Assembly: GCA_030065275.1 (NCBI GenBank)
Contig: JASJCV010000013.1
Location: forward strand, 1 to 35,031
Length of the DNA: 35,031 nt
From: Desulfobacterales bacterium
GTDB lineage: Bacteria; Desulfobacterota; Desulfobacteria; Desulfobacterales; UBA5852
Direction of reading: 5' to 3'
The notes under the pieces were generated by a model. That model ran no database searches. It had not been told where the DNA came from and saw nothing but the letters and a program-made list of their open reading frames with translations. Of this stretch, positions 1-9,135 are shown piece after piece. Within the stretch, counting starts at the first letter, position 1, and every line of letters begins with the position of its first letter. The position numbers and the translations under genes are program-made.

Positions 1-2
1 TA

Positions 3-572
3 AGCATCCTGGATATCGGTGGCGGTTTCCCCATTGCCTACGGCGGGGCGGAAGTCGATATAAATGCCTACTGCGCCCCCCTGCGCGATGCCCTGGCGCC
101 TTTGCCGGCCCACGTGAAGGTCATCGCCGAGCCGGGCCGGTTCATTTCCGGGCCGGCCATGACCAGCATTACCACCGTGATCGGCAAAGCGCGCCGTCAA
201 GGGCTGAACTGGTATTACTTGGACGACGGTGTCTACGGCGCCTTCAGCGGACAGATCTACGACCGCATGCGCTATCCCCTGGAAGTCTTCTCCGATGCGC
301 TTCAAACCCATGCGAGTGTGTTGGCCGGCCCCACCTGCGACAGCATCGATATCATCGCCGAGAATGTCGATCTACCTGCGATGCAGATCGGCGATATCGT
401 GGTCGGGCACACGATGGGTGCCTACACGGCCGCTTCGGCGTCCGATTTCAACCTGCTCAAAAAGGCCAAGATCGTTTTACTGAGCGACAGCGCATTTATA
501 AGTGCTGTCACCGCACCCGCCGCTGACGTCTTTACTCCCCCAAACCGCGATAAACTGCCGGTCAGCCATTGA
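3..572 (+). CDS. Ornithine/lysine/diaminopimelate-type PLP-dependent decarboxylase (fold III), 5' truncated by window edge
   Basis: Open frame from base 3: SILDIGGGFP..., VIAEPGRFI and GPTCDSIDII (ODC-like CxSxD site), ...GAYTAASASDFN; stop at 570-572. Confidence 0.85.
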   Translation, partial: SILDIGGGFPIAYGGAEVDINAYCAPLRDALAPLPAHVKVIAEPGRFISGPAMTSITTVIGKARRQGLNWYYLDDGVYGAFSGQIYDRMRYPLEVFSDALQTHASVLAGPTCDSIDIIAENVDLPAMQIGDIVVGHTMGAYTAASASDFNLLKKAKIVLLSDSAFISAVTAPAADVFTPPNRDKLPVSH

Positions 573-1349
573 GATCGCAGCCCTATCTTTTCACGTTACC
601 GATTGTCTACGTGCATAGCGGAGTAGCGCCCAAAGGCGCTGAATGGCATCGTCGACCGGGTACGGTTTCGGGGATGGACTATCCCCAAGACCACTGCCGG
701 GGCACGCTTGCAGTTCCCCTGCCGTTTAACACGGGCGCGTGCGCTTCAGGGTAAGGGCGGACGCGTACTTAGAGCGATCGTGCGGAAACCAGCTGGATCT
801 GTTTCCAGGAATCGGCCTGACTTGAGATCCGGCCGGCAACAAAAGGCCGCTTCCGCGCGGATTATTCCCAGGAGGGCACATGCGAATGTCCGCGATCCGG
901 CCGTTGCCGTCAACCCGGCCATGGCCGTATCCATCTTAAAATAGGCCGTAAGCTGAACGCCTGGGCCTCCATGCCCGTGTGGAATAGCTCCGCGAACCGG
1001 CGTCGCTTCCGCGCGGCAGGGATCAGGAAAGCGACTTTGCTGTTGAATGTGGTCTTGACCCTCTTGCAGGCGGTGGTGGCAACCACTTAGGTCGAGCATC
1101 CCGGGGGTCGCGGTGGCTCATAGATTCATCAACACATGGTCGTCTCTTAAGCTGTCGACCACCAGCGCCGCCTCGCGCACCAGCCCAAGCGAACGCTGGG
1201 TGGACGTATCCCCGCTTGCTTTCAAGCCAAACCATGCCTCCGGACGGCCATGGACGGCCGTCTTGACCCCCGGCGCGTAATTGTCTATGTTCGCCCCTTA
1301 TCAGGAACCTTTTTTCCCCCACCGTCCCCACCAACCAGAGACGAGATGC

Positions 1350-2798
1350 ATGCGGCCTATAATCCTGATTCTGGCACTGACATCAGTACTGGCCGCAGGT
1401 GACCGCGCCGCGGCCGCCGACAGCCTCGCGACGACCACCATCGTTAGCAGCACCAAACCCTGGACGGAGGATCTGGACGGCATGCGGGAACGCCGCACCA
1501 TCCGGGCCCTGGTGACTTACAGCAAGACGTTCTACTTCCTGGACGGACCGCGGCAGCGGGGGATATCCTATGAACTGCTCAAGCAGTTCGAGACTTTCGT
1601 CAACCGCAAATTCAACACCGGCAATCTCAAAATCAACGTGATCATCATTCCGGTGGCACACAACGAGCTTCTGCCGGCCCTGGTCAAGGGGCGCGGTGAC
1701 ATCGCCGTCGCCAATCTGACCGTAACGCCCCAGCGACGCCGGCAGGTCGATTTTTCGGCGCCGTTTATCACCGACGTCAAGGAACTCGTGGTTACGAAGT
1801 CCGGGGTCGCACCCCTGACCCGGCTCGAGGACTTCGCCGGCCTGACCATCGAGGTGCGCCGATCCAGCAGCTATTACGAAAGCCTGAACGCGCTCAACCG
1901 GAAGCTCAGATCCCGGGGTCTTGCCCCCGTGCGGATCGAACCGGCCGACGAAATACTGGAAGACGAAGACCTGCTTGAAATGGTCAACGCCGGCCTGCTG
2001 CCCGCCATCGTGATGGACAGCCACAAGGCGCATTTCTGGAAGCAGATCTTCCCGGACATCCGGCTGCACGAAGATTTCCCGCTGCGCACCGGCGGCGAGA
2101 TCGCCTGGGCCTTCCGCTCCGGCAGCCCCCGGTTGAAAAAACTGGTCGATGAATTCGCGCGGGCGCATAAAAAGGGTACGATGATGGGCAACATTCTTTT
2201 CAAGCGCTACCTGCAGAACACGCACTGGGTCCGTAACGCCCTCTCGGCGGAGAGTCTGGCCCGCTTCCGTGACCTGGCCGCGCTTTTTAAGAAATACGCC
2301 GCGCGCTACGATTTCGACCATCTGATGATCATTGCCCAGGCCTACCAGGAATCCGGCCTTGACCACTCCAAGGTCAGTCCGGCCGGAGCCGTTGGGATCA
2401 TGCAACTGCTGCCCACCACGGCTGCCGCTGAGCCGGTGGGCATCAAGAATATCAAGCGCCTGGAAGACAACGTCCATGCCGGGGTCAAATACCTGCGCCA
2501 CATTCAAGACGTCTATCTGGCCGATGATGCCCTTGACCCTCTTAACCGCACGCTTTTCGCCTTTGCGTCCTACAACGCCGGCCCCAGCCGGATCAATGCC
2601 CTCCGCGAGGAAGCGGCCCGCCGCGGGCTGGATGCCAACCGCTGGTTTCACAACGTGGAAAACGTCGTCGCCCGGAAAATCGGCCGGGAAACGGTACAGT
2701 ACGTCAGCAACATCTTTAAATATTACATCGCCTACAGGCTGGCCGGCGAGAAGCTCGAACGCAAGCAGAACGCCGTGAAAGAAAAGGCCGCCAGCTGA
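1350..2798 (+). CDS. MltF-like membrane-bound lytic murein transglycosylase (SBP_bac_3 domain + SLT domain)
   Basis: N-terminal signal sequence, SBP-like region (GISYELLKQFETFVNRK..., GRGDIAVANLTVTPQRRRQVDFSAPF), C-terminal SLT motif YQESGLDHSKVSPAGAVGIMQLLPTTA and FASYNAGPSRI. Confidence 0.85.
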   Translation: MRPIILILALTSVLAAGDRAAAADSLATTTIVSSTKPWTEDLDGMRERRTIRALVTYSKTFYFLDGPRQRGISYELLKQFETFVNRKFNTGNLKINVIIIPVAHNELLPALVKGRGDIAVANLTVTPQRRRQVDFSAPFITDVKELVVTKSGVAPLTRLEDFAGLTIEVRRSSSYYESLNALNRKLRSRGLAPVRIEPADEILEDEDLLEMVNAGLLPAIVMDSHKAHFWKQIFPDIRLHEDFPLRTGGEIAWAFRSGSPRLKKLVDEFARAHKKGTMMGNILFKRYLQNTHWVRNALSAESLARFRDLAALFKKYAARYDFDHLMIIAQAYQESGLDHSKVSPAGAVGIMQLLPTTAAAEPVGIKNIKRLEDNVHAGVKYLRHIQDVYLADDALDPLNRTLFAFASYNAGPSRINALREEAARRGLDANRWFHNVENVVARKIGRETVQYVSNIFKYYIAYRLAGEKLERKQNAVKEKAAS

Positions 2799-2985
2799 GA
2801 ATGCCGCAAGGTATCGGCTTGGACGGTGTCGTCCCGACGGGTCCGGCGGCAGTCTGACGCCGGGCGGTCCCGGCCTTGACGTGGCGATCCGGCCAATCCC
2901 TGCCATCCCAGCGAACAAGCTGCCCCGGCACGGTTAACCGCTACCGCTGGTGTGGTGGTGTGGCCCGCTCCGGAGGTGAACTCGC

Positions 2986-5166
2986 ATGATGACAACCGCT
3001 CGACGTCGAGACCCATTGAGTCTCTCCAGCTGGATTCTGATCGGCATGGCCGCCGGGATCCTGTGCGGCATTTTTTTTGGGGAATACTGCGCCTTTCTGC
3101 AGATCTTCGGCGACGCGTTCATCAAGCTGCTGCAGATCACGATCCTGCCCTATATCTTCGTCTCCCTCATGCAGGGGCTGGGCGGCCTGAGCTACAATCA
3201 GGCCCGGCAGCTGGCGATCAAGGCCGGGATCCTATTGCTGCTCTTCTGGCTGATCGTCTTTGCCGTGATTGTCCTCATGGCCCTTTCGTTTCCCCACTCG
3301 GTTTCGGCCTCTTTCTTCAGTACGGCCCTGGTCGATATCCCCCCCCCGGTGGATTTTCTTCAGCTCTACATTCCCTCCAACCCCTTCGCCTCGCTGGCCG
3401 ACAACATGGTGCCCGCGGTCGTGCTCTTCAGCATCCTGGTCGGCGTGGCCCTGATCGGGATCGAGGAAAAGGAGACCCTCATCAGCGGTCTGAGTGCGAC
3501 GGCCAGCGCCCTTATCCGGGTCACGAATCTGGTCGTGAAGCTGACCCCCTTCGGTGTCTTCGCCATCGCGGCCGCCGCGGCCGGCACCATGACCATCGAG
3601 GAGTTCGGGCGCCTGCAGGTCTACCTGGTGACCTTCAACGCGGCCGTACTGCTTCTGACCTTCTGGGTGCTGCCCATGATGCTGGCGCCGGTCACGCCCT
3701 TCAAATACCGTGACGTGGTTCTGCTCTCACGCGACGCGCTGGTGACGGCCTTCACCACGGGCAACCTCTTCGTGGTGCTCACCGTGCTGACCGAAAACTG
3801 CAAGTCTTTGTTTGAGAAGTACAATCTCAAGCGGGACAAGACCGAGGCCTACATTGACGTGATCATTCCGGTCTCGTTCAACTTTCCCAACATGGGCAAG
3901 CTGATCATGCTGCTCTTCATCTTGTTTGCCGCCTGGTTCACGGGCACAACTTTAGGGGTGGAGGACTACGCCACTTTCGTCTTCTCGGGGCTCTTGAGCT
4001 TCTTCGGGGGGGTGGACGTGGCCCTGCCTTTCATGCTCGATCTCATGCGCCTGCCCGCGGACATGTATCAGCTCTATGTGGTCACCGGTATCCTCAACGG
4101 GCGTTTCGCCACCCTGCTGGCGGCCATGAACCTGATCGTCTTCACCCTCCTGGCGACAGCCTCGCTGACCGGGGTCATGGCCGTCAACACGAAGAAAATA
4201 CTGGTTTACGCGGCCACGTCGCTCCTGATTACGGCCGGTGTGATCGGCGCCACCCGCGTCTATCTGGGATTCGCCGTTACCAACCAGTACGAGAAGGACA
4301 AGTTATTGGCCGGCATGCAGACCTTGGTGGGCGCCACGGCCAAGGTGGTGCACCGCAAGATGCCGGAGGATCCGCCGCCGGCCGACGACCGGAAGGTGCT
4401 CGAACGTATCAGCCAGACCGGCATCCTGCGGGTGGGCTATCACCCGGACAACCTGCCTTTTTCCTTTTTCAACATCAACGACCAGCTGGTGGGGTTCGAC
4501 GTGGACATGGCCCTCCTGCTCGGTCTTGATCTGGGGGTCCGGGTGGAGTTTTATCCGATTACGTTTCGCACCATGGCCGCGGCCCTGAACGAGCACCGGG
4601 TCGACATCGTCATGGCCGGGGTCCACACGACCGCGGACCGCCTGCGGCAGATGCATTTTTCAGAGTCCTATCTGGATGCCACGGCGGCTTTCGTGGTGCG
4701 GGACCACCGTCGGGGCGCATTCACACACCCGGATGAGATCCGTAAGGTCAAGAACCTCAAAATCGGTATTCCGCGCACGATGGGGATCCATGAAGGTGAT
4801 TTCCAGCTCTATCTGCCCGATGCCAAGACGACGACCATCGAGTCCCCCCGTGATTTTTTCAGCAACATGCATCCGAATATGGATGCCATCGTGCTGACGG
4901 CCGAAGCCGGCTCGGCCTGGACCTTGATTTATCCCAACTTCCAGGTGGCGGTACCCAAACCGGATATCGTCAAGATCCCGCTGGCCTATCCCGTGGCCGG
5001 TCGCGACGATGAAATGGCCGATTTCGTCAGCCGCTGGATCGAGCTTACCCACAAGCAGCACCTGGACTTTCAAAGGATCTACGACCACTGGATTCTGGGG
5101 GCCGAGGCGGAAGAAAAGAAGCCGCGTTGGTCCGTGATCCGCGATGTGCTGGGGTGGGTGAAATGA
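2986..5166 (+). CDS. Dicarboxylate/amino acid:cation symporter (SDF/DAACS family) with C-terminal fused solute-binding domain (SBP_bac_3-like)
   Basis: Multi-TM N-terminal part with SDF-like features (FIKLLQITILPYIFVSLMQGL, NLVVKLTPFGVFAIAA, FTTGNLFVVL); after a TM at about 4200 there is an SBP_bac_3-like domain (ISQTGILRVGYHPDNLPFSFFN..LVGFDVDMALLLG, RVDIVMAGVHTTADRLRQMHFSESY). Confidence 0.8.
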   Translation: MMTTARRRDPLSLSSWILIGMAAGILCGIFFGEYCAFLQIFGDAFIKLLQITILPYIFVSLMQGLGGLSYNQARQLAIKAGILLLLFWLIVFAVIVLMALSFPHSVSASFFSTALVDIPPPVDFLQLYIPSNPFASLADNMVPAVVLFSILVGVALIGIEEKETLISGLSATASALIRVTNLVVKLTPFGVFAIAAAAAGTMTIEEFGRLQVYLVTFNAAVLLLTFWVLPMMLAPVTPFKYRDVVLLSRDALVTAFTTGNLFVVLTVLTENCKSLFEKYNLKRDKTEAYIDVIIPVSFNFPNMGKLIMLLFILFAAWFTGTTLGVEDYATFVFSGLLSFFGGVDVALPFMLDLMRLPADMYQLYVVTGILNGRFATLLAAMNLIVFTLLATASLTGVMAVNTKKILVYAATSLLITAGVIGATRVYLGFAVTNQYEKDKLLAGMQTLVGATAKVVHRKMPEDPPPADDRKVLERISQTGILRVGYHPDNLPFSFFNINDQLVGFDVDMALLLGLDLGVRVEFYPITFRTMAAALNEHRVDIVMAGVHTTADRLRQMHFSESYLDATAAFVVRDHRRGAFTHPDEIRKVKNLKIGIPRTMGIHEGDFQLYLPDAKTTTIESPRDFFSNMHPNMDAIVLTAEAGSAWTLIYPNFQVAVPKPDIVKIPLAYPVAGRDDEMADFVSRWIELTHKQHLDFQRIYDHWILGAEAEEKKPRWSVIRDVLGWVK

Positions 5167-5273
5167 GATCGGCCCAACAGGCCGGCGCCGCCCTGCGATT
5201 GGCTCGGCCGCCGCTTGTCAATCAATAAGCTTTTGGCTATGATCATCCAGACCCGCGACGGCCAAGGATTCAG

Positions 5274-5882
5274 ATGACGCACACACACCTCATTGCCTGC
5301 CATGAATGCGATCTGGTGCACCAGCTCGGTGCGATCCCGACGGGCGGTGCCGCCCGCTGTTCGCGCTGTGGGGCCACCCTCTACCGCCCCAAAGCCGACA
5401 GCCTCAATCGCACCCTGGCCCTGGCTCTGACCGGTGTAATCCTTTACATCATCGCCAACACGCATCCCTTCCTGGGCTTTCAGATCGGCGCCCAGATCCG
5501 TGAAACCACCCTGGCCACGGGCATTTTTCAGCTTTACCAGCAGGAAATGCGAACCATTGCCACCCTCGTGCTGATCACTGTGGTGATCGTCCCGGCAATC
5601 CATTTGGTCAGCATGCTTTATATTCTCCTGCCATTGAACTTGAAGGTGGTGCCGCATCATCTGGCCGGTGTGCTGCGTTTGGTGATTTTTCTCAAGCCTT
5701 GGGGCATGATGGAGGTCTTCCTGCTGGGCATCCTGGTATCCGTGGTCAAGCTCGTCAAGATGGCCACCATCATTCCCGGAGTGGCGCTGTATGCTTTTCT
5801 GGCCTTGATCTTCGTTCTGGCCGCCATGATGGTGACCCTGGACGAGCATGAAGTCTGGGAACGCGTGGAGCATGCACCATGA
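5274..5882 (+). CDS. pqiA: PqiA-like membrane protein (paraquat-inducible protein A family)
   Basis: CHECDLVHQLG...ARCSRCGATLYRPK zinc-ribbon-like N-terminus followed by TM segments; first of two tandem pqiA-like genes upstream of an MCE gene. Confidence 0.8.
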   Translation: MTHTHLIACHECDLVHQLGAIPTGGAARCSRCGATLYRPKADSLNRTLALALTGVILYIIANTHPFLGFQIGAQIRETTLATGIFQLYQQEMRTIATLVLITVVIVPAIHLVSMLYILLPLNLKVVPHHLAGVLRLVIFLKPWGMMEVFLLGILVSVVKLVKMATIIPGVALYAFLALIFVLAAMMVTLDEHEVWERVEHAP

Positions 5883-6514
5883 GAAACCAACCGCCAACGG
5901 CGCGCCGTCTGGGCCTGGTGGCCTGTCGCAGTTGCCACTTGCTGAACCAGCGGCTGGAAACGGCCGTCGACTGCCCCCGGTGCGGGGCCCCGCTTCACAG
6001 CCGCAAACCCAACAGCATCGCCAGGGCCTGGGCGCTGGTATTGGCGGCCGCGGTGTTCTACATCCCGGCCAATGTACTGCCCATCACCCACACCACCTCG
6101 CTGGGGGCGGTGCAGTCCGATACGATCATGAGCGGCGTGATCTATTTCATTCATTCGGGCAGCTGGCCGGTGGCCCTGGTCATTTTCGTGGCCAGCGTCT
6201 TTGTGCCCCTGCTCAAACTTCTGATCCTGGCGTTTCTGCTGCTGTCGGTACAGCGGCGCTGGCAATGGCGCCCTGTCGACCGCACGCGTCTTTACAGGCT
6301 TACCGAGGTCATCGGGCGCTGGTCCATGCTCGATATCTATGTGGTGACCATCCTGGTGGCGCTGGTCCACTTGGGAGCGCTGGCCACCATCGAAGCCGGT
6401 CCGGGTGCCGTCTTCTTCGCCGCCGTCGTGGTGGTCACCATGTTGGCGGCCGAGGCCTTCGACCCTCGTCTCATCTGGGACAATATGGAGAAAAGCCATG
6501 AGCGTGCCGACTGA
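5879..6514 (+). CDS. pqiA: PqiA-like membrane protein (second copy)
   Basis: CRSCHLLNQ...DCPRCGAPLHSRKPNSIARAWAL; 4-nt overlap with the previous gene; TM segments. Confidence 0.8.
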   Translation: MRNQPPTARRLGLVACRSCHLLNQRLETAVDCPRCGAPLHSRKPNSIARAWALVLAAAVFYIPANVLPITHTTSLGAVQSDTIMSGVIYFIHSGSWPVALVIFVASVFVPLLKLLILAFLLLSVQRRWQWRPVDRTRLYRLTEVIGRWSMLDIYVVTILVALVHLGALATIEAGPGAVFFAAVVVVTMLAAEAFDPRLIWDNMEKSHERAD

Positions 6515-8168
6515 CGACGCTGCTATGCCGACCAATGCCCCCCAGCCGGACATCAGGAAAAAACGCTCGATTTCCATCGTCTGGATCGTTCCCGTAGTGG
6601 CCATCCTGATCGGGGGGTGGCTGGTGTTCAAGGCCGTCACTGAAAAAGGACCCACGATCTTCATCACGTTCCGCACCGCCGAAGGCTTGGTGGCCGGCAA
6701 GACCAAGGTCCGGTTCAAAGACGTCGAGGTCGGGACGGTACAATCCATCGTCATCACGGACGACCTCTCGCATGTCCGCCTGACCGTGGAAATGGTCAAG
6801 GGCGCCAGGCCCTTTCTGAAGCAGGGCGCCAAGTTCTGGGTGGTGCGGGCGCGGGTGGCGGCCGGCCATGTATCGGGTTTGGGAACCCTTTTCTCCGGCG
6901 CCTATATCGGCATGGAACCCAGCACCGAGGGTGAGCCGCAGCGCGAGTTCGAGGGCCTGGAAGCGCCGCCGGTGGTGATGGCCGACCAGGACGGCTACCA
7001 GTTCAGCCTCACCGCCGACCGGCTGGGGTCGCTCAATTTCGGATCCCCGGTTTACTACCGCCAGATCCAGGCCGGCCAGGTGATGGGCTATTCCCTCGAT
7101 CCGACCGGCAATAGCGTGACCATCAAGATTTTCATCAACGCCCCTTACCACAATCACGTGCGCACCAATACGCGCTTTTGGGAGACCAGCGGCGTCCAGG
7201 TGAACCTGAGTGCCAGCGGCGTCCAGGTAGATACCGAATCCTTCGTTTCCATGATGATCGGCGGGATTGCCTTTGGGGTTCCCTCCCACGAGCCGTCCGC
7301 GGCCAAGGCGCCCGAAAACACCCGCTTCATCCTCTTCGATGATTTCGTCACTGCGGCCCAGCGGCAGTATACAGTCAAAAGCCGCGGCATCATGTTCTTC
7401 AGCGACTCGGTAAGGGGTCTTGAAGTGGGTGCGCCGGTCGAGTTTCAGGGCATCAAGATCGGCGAGGTCATCGATATCGATCTGCAGTTCGACCCGGAAA
7501 AGGTCGAGTTCCGGATCCCGGTGACAGTCGAGATCGAGCCGGAACGGATCGGGATGGGGTACTTGGAGCAGAGCCAAACCGAGGACCTGACCATGGACCA
7601 GAAACTGCTCGACAAGGGGTTGCGGGCCCAACTCAAGACCGGCAACCTCTTGACAGGCAGGCTTTTTATTGACCTGGATTTCCATCCGGACGCCGAACCG
7701 GCTGTCCTGCGCTCCATCGACGGCCAGGCCGTCATTCCCACCATCCCCACCACCATCGAGGCCATCACCGCCAGCCTGAACCGCTTTATGAAGCGTCTCG
7801 ACAAGATGCCCCTGGAGAGCATCGCCCGGGACCTTCAGCAGGCGGTGGCCGGGGTGGACCGCATCGTCAATTCGCCTGAACTGATGGAAAGCCTCGATTC
7901 GCTGAAACAGATCCTGGCCGATGTCCGGCAGCTGACCACCAGCGCCAATGCGGAAACCATGCCCCGGATCAATTCGGTGCTTGACCGGCTTGACCGCACC
8001 ATGCTCGAACTCAACGGGGTCATCAACGCGGACGCTCCCTTGCGGCACGATCTGCGCGCGACCCTGAATGAGCTTGCCGGCACCGCCCGCGCGTTGCGTG
8101 AGCTGGCCGAATTTCTGGACCGGCATCCCGAATCCCTGATTCGAGGGAAAGGAACCGAATCCCCATGA
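6498..8168 (+). CDS. pqiB: PqiB-like MCE (MlaD) domain lipid-transport protein
   Basis: Single N-terminal TM (ISIVWIVPVVAILIGGWLVF), then repeated MCE-type segments (FRTAEGLVAGKTKVRFKDVEVGTV; GSPVYYRQIQAGQV; GAPVEFQGIKIGEV). Start chosen at MSVPTDD, overlapping the upstream stop. Confidence 0.85.
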   Translation: MSVPTDDAAMPTNAPQPDIRKKRSISIVWIVPVVAILIGGWLVFKAVTEKGPTIFITFRTAEGLVAGKTKVRFKDVEVGTVQSIVITDDLSHVRLTVEMVKGARPFLKQGAKFWVVRARVAAGHVSGLGTLFSGAYIGMEPSTEGEPQREFEGLEAPPVVMADQDGYQFSLTADRLGSLNFGSPVYYRQIQAGQVMGYSLDPTGNSVTIKIFINAPYHNHVRTNTRFWETSGVQVNLSASGVQVDTESFVSMMIGGIAFGVPSHEPSAAKAPENTRFILFDDFVTAAQRQYTVKSRGIMFFSDSVRGLEVGAPVEFQGIKIGEVIDIDLQFDPEKVEFRIPVTVEIEPERIGMGYLEQSQTEDLTMDQKLLDKGLRAQLKTGNLLTGRLFIDLDFHPDAEPAVLRSIDGQAVIPTIPTTIEAITASLNRFMKRLDKMPLESIARDLQQAVAGVDRIVNSPELMESLDSLKQILADVRQLTTSANAETMPRINSVLDRLDRTMLELNGVINADAPLRHDLRATLNELAGTARALRELAEFLDRHPESLIRGKGTESP

Positions 8169-8785
8169 GACGATTTGCGTTTCCAAGCCTTCTGACCGTT
8201 GTTTTTGCTTCCAGCCTGCTCTTCTTCGGGTGCGGTGGCAAGAGTGGCCCCACCACCTTTTATACGCTCAGTCCGATCGAGGCTGACCCGGCCGCATCCG
8301 CTGCTGGTTCAGCCGCCCCGGTCAATATCGGGATCGGGCCGGTAACCTTTCCGGACGAGCTCGACCGTCAGCGGATCGTCACCCGCAGCGGCCGCAACCA
8401 GCTTGAGATCAATGAATTTCATCGCTGGGGCGGATCGCTTGAAAACAACTTCGTGCGCGTGCTGGTCGAGAACCTGACGCTGCTGATGGGCAGCGAGCGC
8501 ATCATGGCCCAGCCCTGGGAGCGCTATTTTTCGCCGGATTTTCGGGTCGTCATGGACATCCGCCGATTCGATGGGCGTCTGGGGGAATTTGCCAGCCTGA
8601 ACGCCACCTGGATGCTTGTAAAGGCCGGCAGCGTCGAACCGCTGGTGGTCCGCCAGACGATTATCCAGGAGGCGGCCTCCGGCAAAGGCTATGATGCCCT
8701 GGTCGCCGCCCAGAGTGCGGCGGCGGCCACCCTCAGCCGGGAAATCGCCGCCGTGCTCAAGGAACAGGTCGCTGCCAAGCCCTGA
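8165..8785 (+). CDS. pqiC: PqiC-like outer-membrane lipoprotein (ABC-type transport auxiliary component)
   Basis: Lipobox-like FFGCGG; FYTLSPI...IGIGPVTFPDELDRQRIVTR...WGGSLENNFVRVL; follows pqiB with 4-nt overlap. Confidence 0.8.
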   Translation: MRRFAFPSLLTVVFASSLLFFGCGGKSGPTTFYTLSPIEADPAASAAGSAAPVNIGIGPVTFPDELDRQRIVTRSGRNQLEINEFHRWGGSLENNFVRVLVENLTLLMGSERIMAQPWERYFSPDFRVVMDIRRFDGRLGEFASLNATWMLVKAGSVEPLVVRQTIIQEAASGKGYDALVAAQSAAAATLSREIAAVLKEQVAAKP

Positions 8786-8943
8786 AGGGGCAGCGCCCAC
8801 CGCACAACGTCAGGCCCACACCCAAGGGACGCCGCCGTTGGGCACCCCTTCCGATCTTCTGCCCGCATCGCATTCTCACCGAGGATGATCCCCGTTTCGA
8901 TCCAACGGGAGAAGCCTCCGTCGAAGCCGTTCTGATAATTCAA

Positions 8944-8981
8944 TTATGTAAAAATTTAATTGCCATAAGACAGTTATGTAA
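8944..8981. repeat. Direct repeat TTATGTAA ... TTATGTAA, 30-bp start-to-start, in the AT-rich region upstream of nifA
   Basis: Exact copies at 8944-8951 and 8974-8981 inside an AT-rich patch (about 8935-9055) in otherwise GC-rich sequence. Confidence 0.5.
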
Positions 8982-9135
8982 TACATTATTTTTTAAATCT
9001 ATAGGGGTATATTGTAAAAATATAGATATAATAGGTGGTTATGTTTATTTCTCTGGTTTATAGAGCATGGTATGTTGTTTGCAGTCTGCATCAGGCTTAT
9101 CGGTATCCGTATCCGGAACTGCAAAGGTCTCAACC

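Noticed and set aside
625-686. Hairpins AGCGCC-CAAA-GGCGCT (625-640) and GGGGAT-GGACT-ATCCCC (670-686) downstream of the decarboxylase as intrinsic terminators
   Set aside because: Neither stem is followed by a T-tract, so terminator calls are not supported; hairpins of this size are common by chance in GC-rich DNA.
1383-2918. 511-aa minus-strand ORF opposite the MltF-like gene
   Set aside because: Antisense shadow of a clear SBP/SLT coding sequence; low-complexity composition.
6471-8186. 571-aa minus-strand ORF opposite pqiB
   Set aside because: Antisense shadow; His/Gly/Asp-rich composition typical of the reverse strand of GC-rich genes.
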